The notes: generated by a model not told the origin, from the sequence alone. DNA of 64,000 nucleotides from Arthrobacter sp. S39 (GCF_004320525.1 NZ_SIHX01000001.1:682001-746000); one strand, 5' to 3'; shown: positions 16,156-25,946, counted from the first letter of the stretch. Made by a program: numbers and translations.

Positions 16156-19100
16156 TTAGCCCGGCTCGCCCGGTGCGGCGCGGCGGCCGCTGACCTTGGG
16201 GACCTTGCCGGTGGTCCAGTCGCGGAACTCGTCGTCGACGTCGTTGGCGGGACCCAGTTCAGGGCGCTCGTGCAGCGCCCTGAGCAGGGCCTTCCTCTCG
16301 CGGCGCCCCTCCACCAGGCGGTAAAGGACCGGGACCAGGACCAGCGTGAGGGCCGTTGAGGAGACCAGCCCGCCGATCACGACGACGGCCAGCGGCTGGG
16401 AGATGAACCCGCCACCGCCTGTCAGGCCCAGCGCCATCGGCGTCAGCGCGAACACGGTGGCCAGTGCGGTCATCAGGATGGGCCGCAGGCGCTGGCGCGC
16501 ACCGTGCGTGATGGCGTCCGCCACCGGCATCGCCGCCCTGCCGTCGCCGGGCTTCCGGTACTGGTTGATCAGGTCGATGAGCACAATGGCGTTGGTCACC
16601 ACAATTCCCACCAGCATCAGCATGCCGATCAGCGACGGCAGGCCCAGCGGCACGCCGGTCACCAGGAGCAGCGCGACGGCCCCGGTGGCCGCGAACGGGA
16701 CGGACACCAGCAGGATCAGCGGCTGGACAAGGGATTTGAAGGTGGCCACCATGATCACGTACACAATGGCTATGGCGGCCAGCAGGGCCAGACCCAGCTG
16801 CCGGAAGGACTCTGCCTGCTGCGTGGTGGCCCCGCCCAGGGTGGCCGTGACCCCGGCAGGCAGCTGGACATCGTCCAGCCGGGACTGGACTTCGGCGCTC
16901 ACGGCGCCAAGGTTGGAGCCCGACGGCGTGAGGGAGACTTTCGCGGTCCGCTGCCCGTTGCTGGCCGTGATGGAGATCGGGACCTCCACCTGCTCGACGT
17001 CGGCAATGGTGCCGAGAGTGGCCCGTCCACCCGGCAGCGGGATGTTCCGCACAGCCTCAACACTGGTGAACCGGGTTCCCTCCCCGATCTGGACCGGGAA
17101 GTCGTCGGTTTCGATCCGGACCGTCCCGGCGGGGACCGGACTGATCGTTGCGGCGAGCACACCGGCCACCTGCTGCTCGTTCAGTCCGGCGGCCACGGCC
17201 TTGGCCCGGTCAACCTTGACCTGGACAACGTTCTGGCTGGCTGCAAGGTTTGTGGCCACCTCGCTGGTGCCGGGCACGCCGCCCATTGCGTCCACCATCG
17301 CATCGCTGGCGGTGCGGAGGTCGGCGGAGGTGGCGGCCCGCAGGGTGATGTCCACCGTGGACGAGGTGCCGAAGCCGCCCTGCTGCGTGCCCACGGAGAT
17401 CTTGCCGGCGTCGGGGATGCCGGAAAGTTCTGTGCGGACTTTTTCCTGGAGCTCTGCCTGGTCCGCTTTTTCGTCCGTGACCACGGTGAAGGTCGAATTG
17501 GAAGCCCCTGAGGATATCAGCGCGGCGAAGCCCGCCTGGGCGTTGCCGGACGTGACCTGGACGGTCTTGATGCCGTCGATGCTGCGCAGCACCCCTTCCA
17601 CCCGGACGGCGGCGGCGCTGGTTTCGGCCAGGCTGGTGCCGCCCGGCAGGACCTGGCGCACGGTGAGGCTGTTCTGCCCGGACTGGCCCAGCAGGTCTGT
17701 GGCCAATAACGGGGTCATGGCGCCGGTGGCGGCCAGCACCAGCCCGGCGGCAATCAGCGTCACCACGGGATGCTTCTGGGTCTTGGTCAGGATGGGGAGG
17801 TAGCCCCGCTGCAGCAGGCTCTTCTGCTCGGCTTCCAGTGCCCTGGCCCGCACGGCCGCGGCGGCCTCGCGGGCGGCAGCGGACCCGGGGGCAGCGGCCG
17901 ACGGGGACTTCAGGAACCAGTACGCCAGCACGGGAACAATGGTCAGCGACACCAGCAGGGATGCCAGCAGCGCCATGGTGACAGTGAGCGCGAACGGGCG
18001 GAAAAGCTCGCCGGCGAGTTCGCCAACGAACGCGATGGGCAGGAACACGGCCACCGTGGTCAGAGTGGAGGCGGTAATCGCCCCGGCTACTTCCCGGATG
18101 GCCGTCAGGATGGCGGTGACCTTGTCCTCCCCGTAGGCGAGGTGCCGCTTGATGTTCTCGATCACCACAATCGAGTCGTCCACCACGCGGCCGATGGCGA
18201 TGGTCAGTGCCCCCAGCGTCAGGATGTTCAGGGAGTAGCCGGTCGCGGACAGTCCGATGAACGTGATGAGGAGCGACAGGGGGATGGACACCGCCGTCAC
18301 CAGCGTGGAGCGGGACGACATGAGGAACACCAGGATCACCGCCACGGCGAAGCCCAGGCCCAGCAGGCCCTCGGTGGTCAGGTCCTTGATGGATTTCTCG
18401 ATGAAGGGTGCCTGGTCGAAGACCGGCGTGAACGTGGCGTTGGAGCCTAATTCGGCTTCAAGGTCGCCGATGATGCCGGTTACGGCGTGGGAGATGGCCA
18501 CCGTGTCGCCCTCGGGCTTTTTGGTGACGGAAACCGCCAGTGTTTCCTTGCCGTCGGTGCGGGAGATGGAGGTGCGTTCGTCATCCTTGAGCGAGACGTC
18601 CGCCACGGAGCCGATGGTGGAAGGCTGCTTCGTGCCGGCCAGCGGCAGGGCCCGGACGGCGTCGAGGGAGTCCACCGGACTGCCGATCTGGAGCGAGAGG
18701 ATCTTGCCGTCCTCTTCGATGGTTCCGGCCGGGATCAGGGCCCCGTTATTCGACAGTGCGTCCCGGATCGCAGTAACGGTTGCCCCGCTGGACGCCATGG
18801 CGTCAGCCCTTGGCAGGATCTGGATGTGCTGGGTGGCGCCGCCGGTCACATCGGCGCTGCGGACGCCGTCGATTTTCTGCAGCCGGGGGATGCTGAGCCG
18901 CTGCAGGTCAGCATTAAGTTCGCTCAGCGATTTGTCCGAGGAGACCGCCAGGAACAGGATGGGGAAATCGCTGATGCTGCCGGCGATGGCCTGCGGCTGG
19001 ACGTCTTCCGGCAGCTGGCGTTTGGCATTGGAGATGGCCCGGTCAATCTGGTTCCGCGCCCGGTCCAGGTTGGAGCCGTACGTGAACGTCATCGAGATCT

Positions 19101-19371
19101 GTGAGACGCCCGTGCGGGATGTTGACGACGTCGATTCCAGCCCTTCGACGCCGTTCAGCGCCTTCTCCAGCGGCTCGCTGACCTGCTTGTCCACCACCTC
19201 CGGCGAAGCGCCGGGCATCGCTGACAACACGGTGATCTGCGGGAACTCGATGGAGGGTATCAGTTCCTGCTTCAGCGAGGACATGGTGATCACCCCGAAC
19301 ACCGACGCGAAGACGGTGATCAGGGCGATCAGTGCCCTGTTTGCCAGTGAAAGTTGTGCCAGCCGGAACAT
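16156..19371 (-). CDS. RND-family efflux transporter (HAE/SwrC-like)
   Basis: A 1071-residue inner-membrane pump of the AcrB/SwrC type. It has an N-terminal helix, a large periplasmic-type loop (about 30-335), six helices, a second large loop and six more helices. Helix 4 carries the proton-relay pair in AIGRVVDDSIVVIENIKRH, as in proton-driven RND pumps. In Gram-positives related proteins (SwrC/YerP) export surfactants or drugs without an outer-membrane partner, and no adaptor gene lies nearby. The substrate is unknown. The C-terminal 40 residues are polar and cytoplasmic. Confidence 0.9.
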   Translation of the reverse strand: MFRLAQLSLANRALIALITVFASVFGVITMSSLKQELIPSIEFPQITVLSAMPGASPEVVDKQVSEPLEKALNGVEGLESTSSTSRTGVSQISMTFTYGSNLDRARNQIDRAISNAKRQLPEDVQPQAIAGSISDFPILFLAVSSDKSLSELNADLQRLSIPRLQKIDGVRSADVTGGATQHIQILPRADAMASSGATVTAIRDALSNNGALIPAGTIEEDGKILSLQIGSPVDSLDAVRALPLAGTKQPSTIGSVADVSLKDDERTSISRTDGKETLAVSVTKKPEGDTVAISHAVTGIIGDLEAELGSNATFTPVFDQAPFIEKSIKDLTTEGLLGLGFAVAVILVFLMSSRSTLVTAVSIPLSLLITFIGLSATGYSLNILTLGALTIAIGRVVDDSIVVIENIKRHLAYGEDKVTAILTAIREVAGAITASTLTTVAVFLPIAFVGELAGELFRPFALTVTMALLASLLVSLTIVPVLAYWFLKSPSAAAPGSAAAREAAAAVRARALEAEQKSLLQRGYLPILTKTQKHPVVTLIAAGLVLAATGAMTPLLATDLLGQSGQNSLTVRQVLPGGTSLAETSAAAVRVEGVLRSIDGIKTVQVTSGNAQAGFAALISSGASNSTFTVVTDEKADQAELQEKVRTELSGIPDAGKISVGTQQGGFGTSSTVDITLRAATSADLRTASDAMVDAMGGVPGTSEVATNLAASQNVVQVKVDRAKAVAAGLNEQQVAGVLAATISPVPAGTVRIETDDFPVQIGEGTRFTSVEAVRNIPLPGGRATLGTIADVEQVEVPISITASNGQRTAKVSLTPSGSNLGAVSAEVQSRLDDVQLPAGVTATLGGATTQQAESFRQLGLALLAAIAIVYVIMVATFKSLVQPLILLVSVPFAATGAVALLLVTGVPLGLPSLIGMLMLVGIVVTNAIVLIDLINQYRKPGDGRAAMPVADAITHGARQRLRPILMTALATVFALTPMALGLTGGGGFISQPLAVVVIGGLVSSTALTLVLVPVLYRLVEGRRERKALLRALHERPELGPANDVDDEFRDWTTGKVPKVSGRRAAPGEPG

Positions 19372-19440
19372 CGCTTGGTCTCCTGACGGGGTTGGCGGAC
19401 TGGTATGGGGATGAACTGCTGCCCGCCGACCCCGGCAGGG

Positions 19441-20943
19441 TCAGCGGGTCGCCGAAACGCTCTCCAGCTGGAGTGCCGTGGCGGTTGCCTTCTCAAGTTC
19501 CGCGGCGAGTTCCGGGTTGCTGTCCAGCTTGGTGCCGTAGCCGGGCATCATGTCCTTGAGCTTGCCCTGCCAGCCCTTGAAGTTCTTGGGGAAGGACTTC
19601 TGCAGCAGTTCGATCATGATCGGCACCGCGGTGGAGGCTCCGGGGGAGGCGCCCAGGAGCGCGCCGATGGAGCCGTCACGGCCGGCAATGACTTCCGTGC
19701 CGAACTGCAGCACGCCGCCCTTCTTCGGATCCTTCTTGATGATCTGTACACGCTGGCCGGCGGTGATCAGTTCCCAGTCGCCGTCCTTGGCCTCAGGGTA
19801 GTACTCGCGGAGCGCCTCTACCTTGTCGCCGTGGCGCTTGGCGACTTCCTTCACGAGGTAGGCCGTCAGGTCCATGTTGTCCTTGGCCACGGCGAGCATC
19901 GGAATGATGTTGCCGGGCCGGATGGACAGGGGCAGGTCCAGGTAGGAGCCGTTCTTCAGGAAGTTCGTGGAGAAACCGGCGTACGGGCCGAACAGCAGGG
20001 AACGCTTGCCGTCGACGTAGCGCGTGTCCAGGTGCGGCACGGACATGGGCGGTGCGCCCACGGAAGCCTGGCCGTATACCTTGGCGCTGTGCTGGGCGGC
20101 GAGGTTCTCGTCGGTGCAGCGGAAGAACTGGCCGGAGACGGGGAAACCGCCAAAGCCCTTGCTTTCCGGGATGCCTGAGGCCTGCAGCAGGTGCAGGGCG
20201 CCGCCGCCGGCGCCGACAAACACGAACTTCGCGTGGATCCTGCCGTGTTCCCCGGAGGCCGGGTATTTGAGCGAAAGGTCCCAGCCGCCGTCGGACGCCT
20301 TGGAAATGCCGGTCACGTCGTGGCCGTAGTTGATCTCGACGCCGTTGTTCCCGAGGTAGGTGGTCAGCTCCCGGGTCAGTGCGCCGAAGTCGACGTCGGT
20401 GCCTTCGGCTGCCCGCGTGGCGGCGATGCGCTGCTTCGGGTCGCGGCCCTTGACGATCAGCGGAGCCCACTTGGCGATCTGGCCGTGGTCCTCGGAATAT
20501 TCCATGCTGCGGAACAGCGGGTGGGGCTTCAGTGCCTCGTACCGGGTCCGCAGGAACTTGGTGTTGTCCTCGCCGATGACAAAGCTCATGTGCGGGACGG
20601 TGTTGATAAAGCCCTTCGGCGAACCGATCAGGGACTTCTCCACAAGATGCGACCAGAACTGCCGGGACAGCTGGAACTGTTCGTTGATGAGCAGCGCCTT
20701 GGAGGGGTCCACCGAGCCGTCTTTGGCTGCGGGGGAGTAGTTGAGCTCGCAGAGTGCGGCGTGCCCGGTTCCGGCGTTGTTCCACGGACCGGAGCTCTCC
20801 AGTCCCGGCTCGTCGAGGCGCTCGAAGAGGGAGATGGTCCAGGTGGGTTCGAGCTGCTTGATGAACGCCCCCAGTGTGGCGCTCATGATGCCGCCGCCGA
20901 TCAGGACGACGTCGGCATGTTTGGTCTTGGAAATAAAAGTCAC
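19441..20943 (-). CDS. mqo: Malate:quinone oxidoreductase Mqo
   Basis: A 500-residue FAD-dependent membrane-associated enzyme that oxidises malate to oxaloacetate and passes electrons to quinone. The FAD motif [16 protein letters not shown] starts near residue 13. Characteristic blocks include [46 protein letters not shown] and [20 protein letters not shown]. The GTG start has a GGAGA site about 9 nt upstream. It appears to be monocistronic and is important in the TCA cycle of Actinobacteria. Confidence 0.95.
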   Translation of the reverse strand: MTFISKTKHADVVLIGGGIMSATLGAFIKQLEPTWTISLFERLDEPGLESSGPWNNAGTGHAALCELNYSPAAKDGSVDPSKALLINEQFQLSRQFWSHLVEKSLIGSPKGFINTVPHMSFVIGEDNTKFLRTRYEALKPHPLFRSMEYSEDHGQIAKWAPLIVKGRDPKQRIAATRAAEGTDVDFGALTRELTTYLGNNGVEINYGHDVTGISKASDGGWDLSLKYPASGEHGRIHAKFVFVGAGGGALHLLQASGIPESKGFGGFPVSGQFFRCTDENLAAQHSAKVYGQASVGAPPMSVPHLDTRYVDGKRSLLFGPYAGFSTNFLKNGSYLDLPLSIRPGNIIPMLAVAKDNMDLTAYLVKEVAKRHGDKVEALREYYPEAKDGDWELITAGQRVQIIKKDPKKGGVLQFGTEVIAGRDGSIGALLGASPGASTAVPIMIELLQKSFPKNFKGWQGKLKDMMPGYGTKLDSNPELAAELEKATATALQLESVSATR

Positions 20944-21022
20944 AGTGAGTCTCCGATAGCAGCGGCTCTGGCTGTCACAGAATATCCCCGCGTGACCCTC
21001 TTACTGAAATTGGACGTGCCCG

Positions 21023-22696
21023 TCAAGGCTTTAGCTGGACCTTGGTGAAAACTTCGTTTAAGACCGGGGAGGCCGGGTAGTTGGCCACCCGGTCCGAGAG
21101 TGCCAGTGCCGAGATGGGGAACGCAATGGGAACGGCCGGAACCGACGCAGCGATCTGGACATTGATGGTGTGATATTGCTCATCCCGCTCCTGCCCCTGC
21201 GGCATGCTGCGGGCCCGGTTGATCTTTGAGAAGACCTGGGGGTCCTGGTAGCCGAACTCACCGTTCTTCTCGCCGAACAGCGGCCCGACAAAGTTGTCGG
21301 CGTCGGCGTAGGCGCCGTTCCAGCCGAGCAGGTGGAGGGCATGGTCGCCAGGGGACTGGACTTTCTGCAGGTACCCGTCGGACCAGTCCACCGGGACGGG
21401 TTTGATGTTCAGTCCGACGGCGGTCAGCTGCCGGCTGATCTCGGCATAGACCTTTTCAGGAGTGGGGAGGTAGGGCCTGGTGGCATTCAGCGGATAGTAG
21501 AACTTGAGTTCTTCGCCGTTATAGCCGGACTCTTCCAGGTAGGTCTTTGCCTTGGCCGGGTCATGGCCCAGTGACGGGGCTTCGTTGTTGAAGCCGCTGA
21601 TCTTCGGTGGAACGAACTGGGAGGCCTGGGCGGTGTTGTCGATGAAGAACTTACGGATCAGCGTGTCCTTGTCGATCGCCATCTCGATCGCCTGCCGCAC
21701 CTTCACGTCCTGGAGGACCGGGACTTCCTGGTTGATGCCCACGTACATCACGGAGAAAGGGTCCCGCTGCACGATCTGCATGCCGCGTTTGACCAGCTGG
21801 TCAAAGTTTCCCACCGTGACGGCGTCGAAGCCGTCGATCTTTCCGTCGAGGAGTGCCTGCAGGCGGGTCTGCGGATGGTCGTAGGTCAGGAAGTTGATGG
21901 TGGCGATTTGCCCGCGCTCGCCCCAGTAGTCCTTATTGCTGACCAGGGTGACGCTGGCGTCGTCCCACGTGCCAAGGCTGAAGGGGCCTGTCCCCACCGG
22001 ATTGGTGGCGAAGGCTGACAGGGGCTGCCCGCCCCGAACCTGGTTCAGCACGTCCGCAGTCCCCGCGGCCAGCGCGGCCGGTGACGCCATGGCGAAAGCC
22101 GGCAACGTCAGGGCCTGGAGGAAGGCAGTGAAGCGCTGCGTCAGGTCGATCCGGACTGTGTCGGCAGAAACGGCGGTGCAGCTTTTGAAGATGGAAAGGG
22201 ATGCCTCGTCGGAATGTGCCTTGAAGACGCCCTTGAACGAACTTCCCGGGGCCTGCTGGCGGAGCGCCGCGGGGAACGCGAACCAGCGGTTGAAGTTGGC
22301 GCAGACGGCATCCGCGTTGAAAGGGGTTCCATCGTGGAAGATGACTCCGCTGCGCAGCTTGAACGTGTAGGAGCGGCCTTCATCTGATTCGGTCCACTCG
22401 GTGGCCAGCAGCGGCGTGGGTTTGCCCGTTGTCTGGTCCACTCCCACCAGGCCTTCGAGGATCTGCCGCGTGATCCGGTAGGACTCCACGTCGCTGGACA
22501 GTGCCGGGTCGAGCCCAAGCGGCTGGGAGGCCGTGCCGAACGTGAAAGCGGCGGAGGGACCGTCGCCCGCAGATGGCGTCGACGTGCTCGGGGAAGACGG
22601 TGAGGGGGCCGGGACGCCGGTGCAGGACGTCACGCCCAGAGCCAGGAAAACGGCGCCTGTCTTGATCACCGTTCGTCGCGATGTACTGCTGGGCAC
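21023..22696 (-). CDS. ABC transporter substrate-binding lipoprotein, family 5
   Basis: A 557-residue solute-binding protein of the peptide/nickel/oligosaccharide class (SBP_bac_5). The N-terminus combines a twin-arginine-like SRRTVIKTG with a lipobox ending in GVTSC (Cys25), so it is probably a membrane-anchored lipoprotein. Domain signs are LDPALSSDVESYRITRQILEGLV, LRSGVIFHDGTPFNADAV and the RQAIEMAIDKDTLI block. No permease or ATPase genes accompany it, so it is an orphan that either serves a distant transporter or acts alone. The GTG start has an AGAGG site. Confidence 0.9.
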   Translation of the reverse strand: MPSSTSRRTVIKTGAVFLALGVTSCTGVPAPSPSSPSTSTPSAGDGPSAAFTFGTASQPLGLDPALSSDVESYRITRQILEGLVGVDQTTGKPTPLLATEWTESDEGRSYTFKLRSGVIFHDGTPFNADAVCANFNRWFAFPAALRQQAPGSSFKGVFKAHSDEASLSIFKSCTAVSADTVRIDLTQRFTAFLQALTLPAFAMASPAALAAGTADVLNQVRGGQPLSAFATNPVGTGPFSLGTWDDASVTLVSNKDYWGERGQIATINFLTYDHPQTRLQALLDGKIDGFDAVTVGNFDQLVKRGMQIVQRDPFSVMYVGINQEVPVLQDVKVRQAIEMAIDKDTLIRKFFIDNTAQASQFVPPKISGFNNEAPSLGHDPAKAKTYLEESGYNGEELKFYYPLNATRPYLPTPEKVYAEISRQLTAVGLNIKPVPVDWSDGYLQKVQSPGDHALHLLGWNGAYADADNFVGPLFGEKNGEFGYQDPQVFSKINRARSMPQGQERDEQYHTINVQIAASVPAVPIAFPISALALSDRVANYPASPVLNEVFTKVQLKP

Positions 22697-22787
22697 TCGT
22701 TGATCACCTCTGGGCTGCTGGCCGGCTCCGCTGTCTGCGGGCGCCAGCCCAGTCTAGTTGACGGACCCGGAAGGTCCCGGGGACGCA

Positions 22788-22903
22788 GTTGGACCCGGCC
22801 GGTGAGGGCCGGGTCCAACGTTGTGCGCGGAGCCGCCGGGGGAGTCAGGCCGGGCGGCTCCAGGGGAGCCCGGTGCTGATGCCCAGGGTTACTTGGGCAT
22901 CAG
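22788..22903 (-). terminator. Cluster of three hairpins downstream of the fasciclin gene
   Basis: Three stems lie in tandem. The first is CTGATGCCCA/TGGGCATCAG at 22876-22903, with the fasciclin-gene stop codon in its loop. The second is AGCCGCC/GGCGGCT near 22831-22859. The third is a perfect 13-bp stem, GTTGGACCCGGCC at 22788-22800 with GGCCGGGTCCAAC at 22807-22819. This is the only notable content of the gap before the substrate-binding protein gene and probably ends the fasciclin transcript. Confidence 0.6.
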
Positions 22904-23563
22904 TACCGAGTCGATCAGGTAAACGGTGGCGTTTTTGGTCTGGACGCCGCCGCAGATGACGCTGGCGCCATCAACCATGAGGGCATCCTTGCTGCCGGTG
23001 ACGGTGACTGATCCGCCCTGGACCGTGGCGTGGGTGCCGGCGATCTTGTCCGGGGTGATCTGGCCGGGGACCACGTGGTAGGTCAGGATCTTGCTCAGCA
23101 GGGCGTCGTCGGTCTTGAGGGTCTCGATGGTGGCAGCGTCGATCTTGGCGAAGGCGTCATCGACCGGAGCGAAGACCGTGAACTCGCCGCCGTTCAGGGT
23201 GTCCACGAGGTCAACCTTGGGGTTCAGCTTGCCGGAGACAGCCGCCGTCAGGGTGGTGAGGATGGGGTTGTTCGAAGCTGCAACTGCTACGGGATCCAGT
23301 GCCATGCCGGCAACGGAGCCTGCGCCGGTGGGAACCTTCTCGGCGTAGCCTGCACAACCGGCGCCTACCAGGTTGGCTGCCGGGTCCATGGGGGCAGCGG
23401 AGCTGGCCGACGGTGACGGCGCCATGCTGGAAGCCGACGGTGTGGAAGCCGGTGCTGAAGAGGAGTTCGCTGTGGTGGCGGAGCCGCCGCAAGCGGTCAG
23501 GCTGAGCAGAGCTGCAGCTGCAACACCTGCAACGGTGAAAGTTGTGCGCTTGATTGACTGCAT
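22889..23563 (-). CDS. Fasciclin (FAS1) domain lipoprotein
   Basis: A 224-residue cell-surface lipoprotein. The signal peptide ends at a lipobox LLSLTAC near residue 24. A Ser/Ala/Pro-rich linker follows, then one FAS1 domain (about 75-220) with the H1-like [28 protein letters not shown], the [11 protein letters not shown] motif and the closing [23 protein letters not shown]1 proteins act in adhesion or surface binding, and this type resembles mycobacterial MPT70/83. I place the start at 23563 because AAGGAGA is 6 nt upstream. A longer upstream frame has no such site. Confidence 0.92.
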   Translation of the reverse strand: MQSIKRTTFTVAGVAAAALLSLTACGGSATTANSSSAPASTPSASSMAPSPSASSAAPMDPAANLVGAGCAGYAEKVPTGAGSVAGMALDPVAVAASNNPILTTLTAAVSGKLNPKVDLVDTLNGGEFTVFAPVDDAFAKIDAATIETLKTDDALLSKILTYHVVPGQITPDKIAGTHATVQGGSVTVTGSKDALMVDGASVICGGVQTKNATVYLIDSVLMPK

Positions 23564-23783
23564 TTCGATTCTCCTTGTTAGTGCCGATTTTTGCCTGCTG
23601 CGGGCAATTTGCCTGCCGCATGTGGCCTTTTCCGACTTGGTGGGCACCTGCCCTTGGCTGGTGTCTCACTGTGTATTCGGGCGCTGCCGTGAAGCGGATG
23701 GGTGAATCTCAAGGAGTTTTTTCCGGTTGGTGCCGTGTGGGCTCAAAATCCCCGGAATTCCGGGCTTCGACGGGGCTTAAACA

Positions 23784-23818
23784 ACAAAATCCCAGGCCGC
23801 CGGGGCCCGGGATTTTGT
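23784..23818 (-). terminator. Terminator downstream of tRNA-Leu
   Basis: ACAAAATCCC at 23784-23793 pairs with GGGATTTTGT at 23809-23818 around a GC-rich interior. On the minus strand the stem is followed by TTGTTTAAG, and the tRNA ends about 20 nt upstream. The A/T flanks allow use in both directions. Confidence 0.75.
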
Positions 23819-23837
23819 CTTTTTATTTATCTGGCTG

Positions 23838-23919
23838 TGCGCAAGGGGGGACTTGAACCCCCACGCCCGAAGGCACAGGAACCTAAATCCTGCGTGTCTG
23901 CCAATTTCACCACTCGCGC
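23838..23919 (-). tRNA. tRNA-Leu (anticodon UAG)
   Basis: An 82-nt cloverleaf. The acceptor stem GCGCGAG pairs with CTTGCGC, the anticodon stem is CAGGA/TCCTG with loop TTTAGGT (anticodon TAG), a long class II variable arm carries a CTTCGGG turn, and the T arm is GGGGGTTCAAGTCCCCC. CCA is not encoded. Confidence 0.93.
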
Positions 23920-24008
23920 TTGGCTGCCCCCGCAAAAACCTGCGACGGCGGATGCCAGGTTCCATTGTAGCGCCGGCCGGCGAGGGGTTCGGTCAGCCGC
24001 CGGAACCT

Positions 24009-24482
24009 TTAGGAATCAAGCTTGAGGTCACGGCGCAGCTTGGCCACATGGCCTGTCGCGCGGACGTTGTACTGCGCTATGGACACGTTGCCATCGGGGT
24101 CCACCACGATGGTTGAGCGGATGAGGCCCTGGTAGGTCTTTCCGTAATTCTTCTTTTCGCCCCACGCGCCGTAGGCCTCGGCCACGGCGTGGTCTTCGTC
24201 CGAGAGAAGCGGAAAGCTGAGGCCTTCTGCGGCGGCGAATTTTGCCAGCTTTTCCACGGGGTCGGGGGAGATGCCCAGGACTTCGTAACCGGCCGCCTGC
24301 AAGGAGGCCAGGTTGTCACGGAAATCGCAGGCCTGCTTGGTGCAGCCAGGGGTGGACGCGGCGGGATAGAAGTACACAACGGTGTTGCGCCCGCGCATGG
24401 AAGCCAGGCTGACGTCCTTTCCGTGCGAGTCCTTCAAAGTGAAGCCCGGTGCTTCCGTACCGGTCGTAAGTCTGTCAGCCAC
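24009..24482 (-). CDS. bcp: Thioredoxin-dependent peroxiredoxin Bcp/PrxQ
   Basis: A 157-residue peroxiredoxin that reduces peroxides in the cytoplasm. The active-site block STPGCTKQACDFRD has the peroxidatic Cys and a resolving Cys five residues on, the atypical 2-Cys PrxQ pattern. GISPDPVEKLAKFA and LLSDEDHAVAEAYGAWGEK are also typical. I use the GTG start at 24482 because AAGGAGA lies just upstream and family proteins start close to this point. A longer frame to 24551 is unlikely. It is divergent from the MarR gene. Confidence 0.93.
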   Translation of the reverse strand: MADRLTTGTEAPGFTLKDSHGKDVSLASMRGRNTVVYFYPAASTPGCTKQACDFRDNLASLQAAGYEVLGISPDPVEKLAKFAAAEGLSFPLLSDEDHAVAEAYGAWGEKKNYGKTYQGLIRSTIVVDPDGNVSIAQYNVRATGHVAKLRRDLKLDS

Positions 24483-24556
24483 TGTTAATCTCCTTGTTGA
24501 AGGCGGGACATTCCAGCTTAGTAAGCGTGCTGGACCGGGGCGAATCGGCACTTGGC

Positions 24557-24562
24557 TATACT
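24557..24562 (+). promoter_or_regulatory. Candidate -10 box of a leaderless gene
   Basis: TATACT at 24557-24562 places transcription start near 24569, which is the A of the chosen ATG. No ribosome site is visible in front of that ATG. The -35 match is weak. Confidence 0.45.
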
Positions 24563-24568
24563 GCTGGT

Positions 24569-25033
24569 ATGCCTGATATGGATCACTGGCCCACTGGGCG
24601 CCTACTGTCCACCGCGGCCCGTCTCGTAGAACACTCGTGGAACGAAAAGCTCGGCGCCATTGGGTTGACCCATGCCGGTGTCATCGCGATCGAAGTCCTG
24701 GCGGCCCAGGGCCCCATGACGCAGGCGCAACTGGCCCAGTACGTCCGCGTCCAGGCGCAGACCATGGGCAAGACGCTGAGCAGGCTGGAAACACACGGAC
24801 ACATTGCCCGTGTCCGCAGCACATCGGACCGCCGGAGCCACGTCGTTTCCCTGACGGACCGTGGACGCGAGGCCGTGACGGCCGCAGTTGAGATGGAACG
24901 TTCGGTCCTGGCGGCCGCTTCGATTGATCCTGATGTCCTGCGCCAGGAGCTCCAGGCCGTGGTCCGCGAACTGGCAAGCCAATTTGCTTCCCCTGAGTCC
25001 AAGGCTTTGCCGGACGGTTCCCCGGTAGGCTGA
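24569..25033 (+). CDS. MarR-family transcriptional regulator
   Basis: A 154-residue winged-helix protein. The DNA-binding part is LAQYVRVQAQTMGKTLSRLETHGHI with the wing VRSTSDRRSHVVSLTDRG at about residues 47-95. The start at 24569 is chosen because it fits the MarR length and a -10 box sits at leaderless spacing. The next ATG (24578, MDHWPT) is also possible. It is divergent from bcp, so it may sense oxidants, but that is inference from position only. No palindrome was recognised nearby. Confidence 0.85.
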   Translation: MPDMDHWPTGRLLSTAARLVEHSWNEKLGAIGLTHAGVIAIEVLAAQGPMTQAQLAQYVRVQAQTMGKTLSRLETHGHIARVRSTSDRRSHVVSLTDRGREAVTAAVEMERSVLAAASIDPDVLRQELQAVVRELASQFASPESKALPDGSPVG

Positions 25034-25166
25034 CTGCATCACCGCCCAGCAGGCGCAATCACTGGCTCGACAGTGGTTGCGCGCTTTTCTTTAATCGCCA
25101 ACAGGTCGCTTGTGACCGAGTCCCGTCGCGCGGCCGTGAAGCCCCGGTCCGTGCCCAAGAAGGAAT

Positions 25167-25841
25167 TTGTTGATCAACCGCGCCGCCAGCACCACGACCT
25201 TTGCCCTGCTGACAGGGCTGCTCCTTGCCGGTTCCCTCGCCGGCTGCGACACCGCAGCCCATGCCGAACCAAGGACTTTCGAAGCCGCGGCCGCACTCGC
25301 CCAGCTGGAAACCCTCCCGGTGAAGGGTCGGGGCCCCAAGACCGGCTACAGCCGCGACGAGTTCGGTCCTGCGTGGGCCGATGTGGACCGCAACGGCTGC
25401 GACACACGGAACGACATCCTTGCCAGGGACCTCCAGTCCGAAACGTTCAAGCCCGGGACACAGGACTGTGTTGTCCTGACCGGCACACTGGCCGACAGGT
25501 ACACGGGTACGACCATCAGCTTCGTCCGAGGCAACACCACCAGCTCGGACGTCCAGATCGACCACATCGTCGCCTTGTCGGACGCGTGGCAGAAGGGTGC
25601 CCGGCAGCTCAGCGCAGACCAGCGCAGGCAGCTGGCCAACGACCCGCTGAACCTTATGGCGGCCGACGGTCCCACCAACAGCGCCAAGGGGGATAAGGAT
25701 GCAGCTACGTGGCTCCCGCCCAATAAGGCGTTCCGCTGCGAATACGTGGCCCGCCAGACGGCCGTGAAGGCCAAGTACCAGCTGTGGGTCACCCCGGCCG
25801 AGCATGATGCGATCGCAGGAATCCTGGACGCCTGCAGCTAG
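25167..25841 (+). CDS. Secreted HNH endonuclease-family lipoprotein
   Basis: A 224-residue protein with an N-terminal signal peptide ending at a lipobox LAGSLAGC (Cys27), so it is probably surface-anchored. The mature part matches the DUF1524/GmrSD C-terminal nuclease-like family. It has VDRNGCDTRNDIL, the DVQIDHIVALSDAWQKGA block with the DH metal/general-base pair, DPLNLMAADGPTNSAKGDKDAATWLPPN, and a final CEYVARQTAVKAKYQLWVT. These residues fit a His-metal finger nuclease working outside the cell. TTG starts at 25167 or 25170 both follow an AAGGAA site. There is no partner gene. Confidence 0.82.
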   Translation: MLINRAASTTTFALLTGLLLAGSLAGCDTAAHAEPRTFEAAAALAQLETLPVKGRGPKTGYSRDEFGPAWADVDRNGCDTRNDILARDLQSETFKPGTQDCVVLTGTLADRYTGTTISFVRGNTTSSDVQIDHIVALSDAWQKGARQLSADQRRQLANDPLNLMAADGPTNSAKGDKDAATWLPPNKAFRCEYVARQTAVKAKYQLWVTPAEHDAIAGILDACS

Positions 25842-25897
25842 GCCCGCGTAGGGCTGCTGCCAGGGGCCAGCCTTGTGGGTGGTTACTTGGGCAAAGC

Positions 25898-25939
25898 AAA
25901 ACCCCGCCTTCCTGGCTTGTGGCCATGAAGACGGGGTTT
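25898..25939 (-). terminator. Terminator downstream of tRNA-Lys
   Basis: AAACCCCGCCTTC pairs with GAAGACGGGGTTT (one mismatch) and on the minus strand is followed by TTTTGCTTTGCC. It lies just past the 3' end of tRNA-Lys. The HNH gene on the other strand ends about 55 nt away. Confidence 0.75.
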
Positions 25940-25946
25940 CGGTTGG

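Noticed and set aside
23564..23783. Gene in the gap between the fasciclin gene and the tRNA-Leu terminator
   Set aside because: Short frames lack ribosome sites and conserved sequence; likely a promoter region only.
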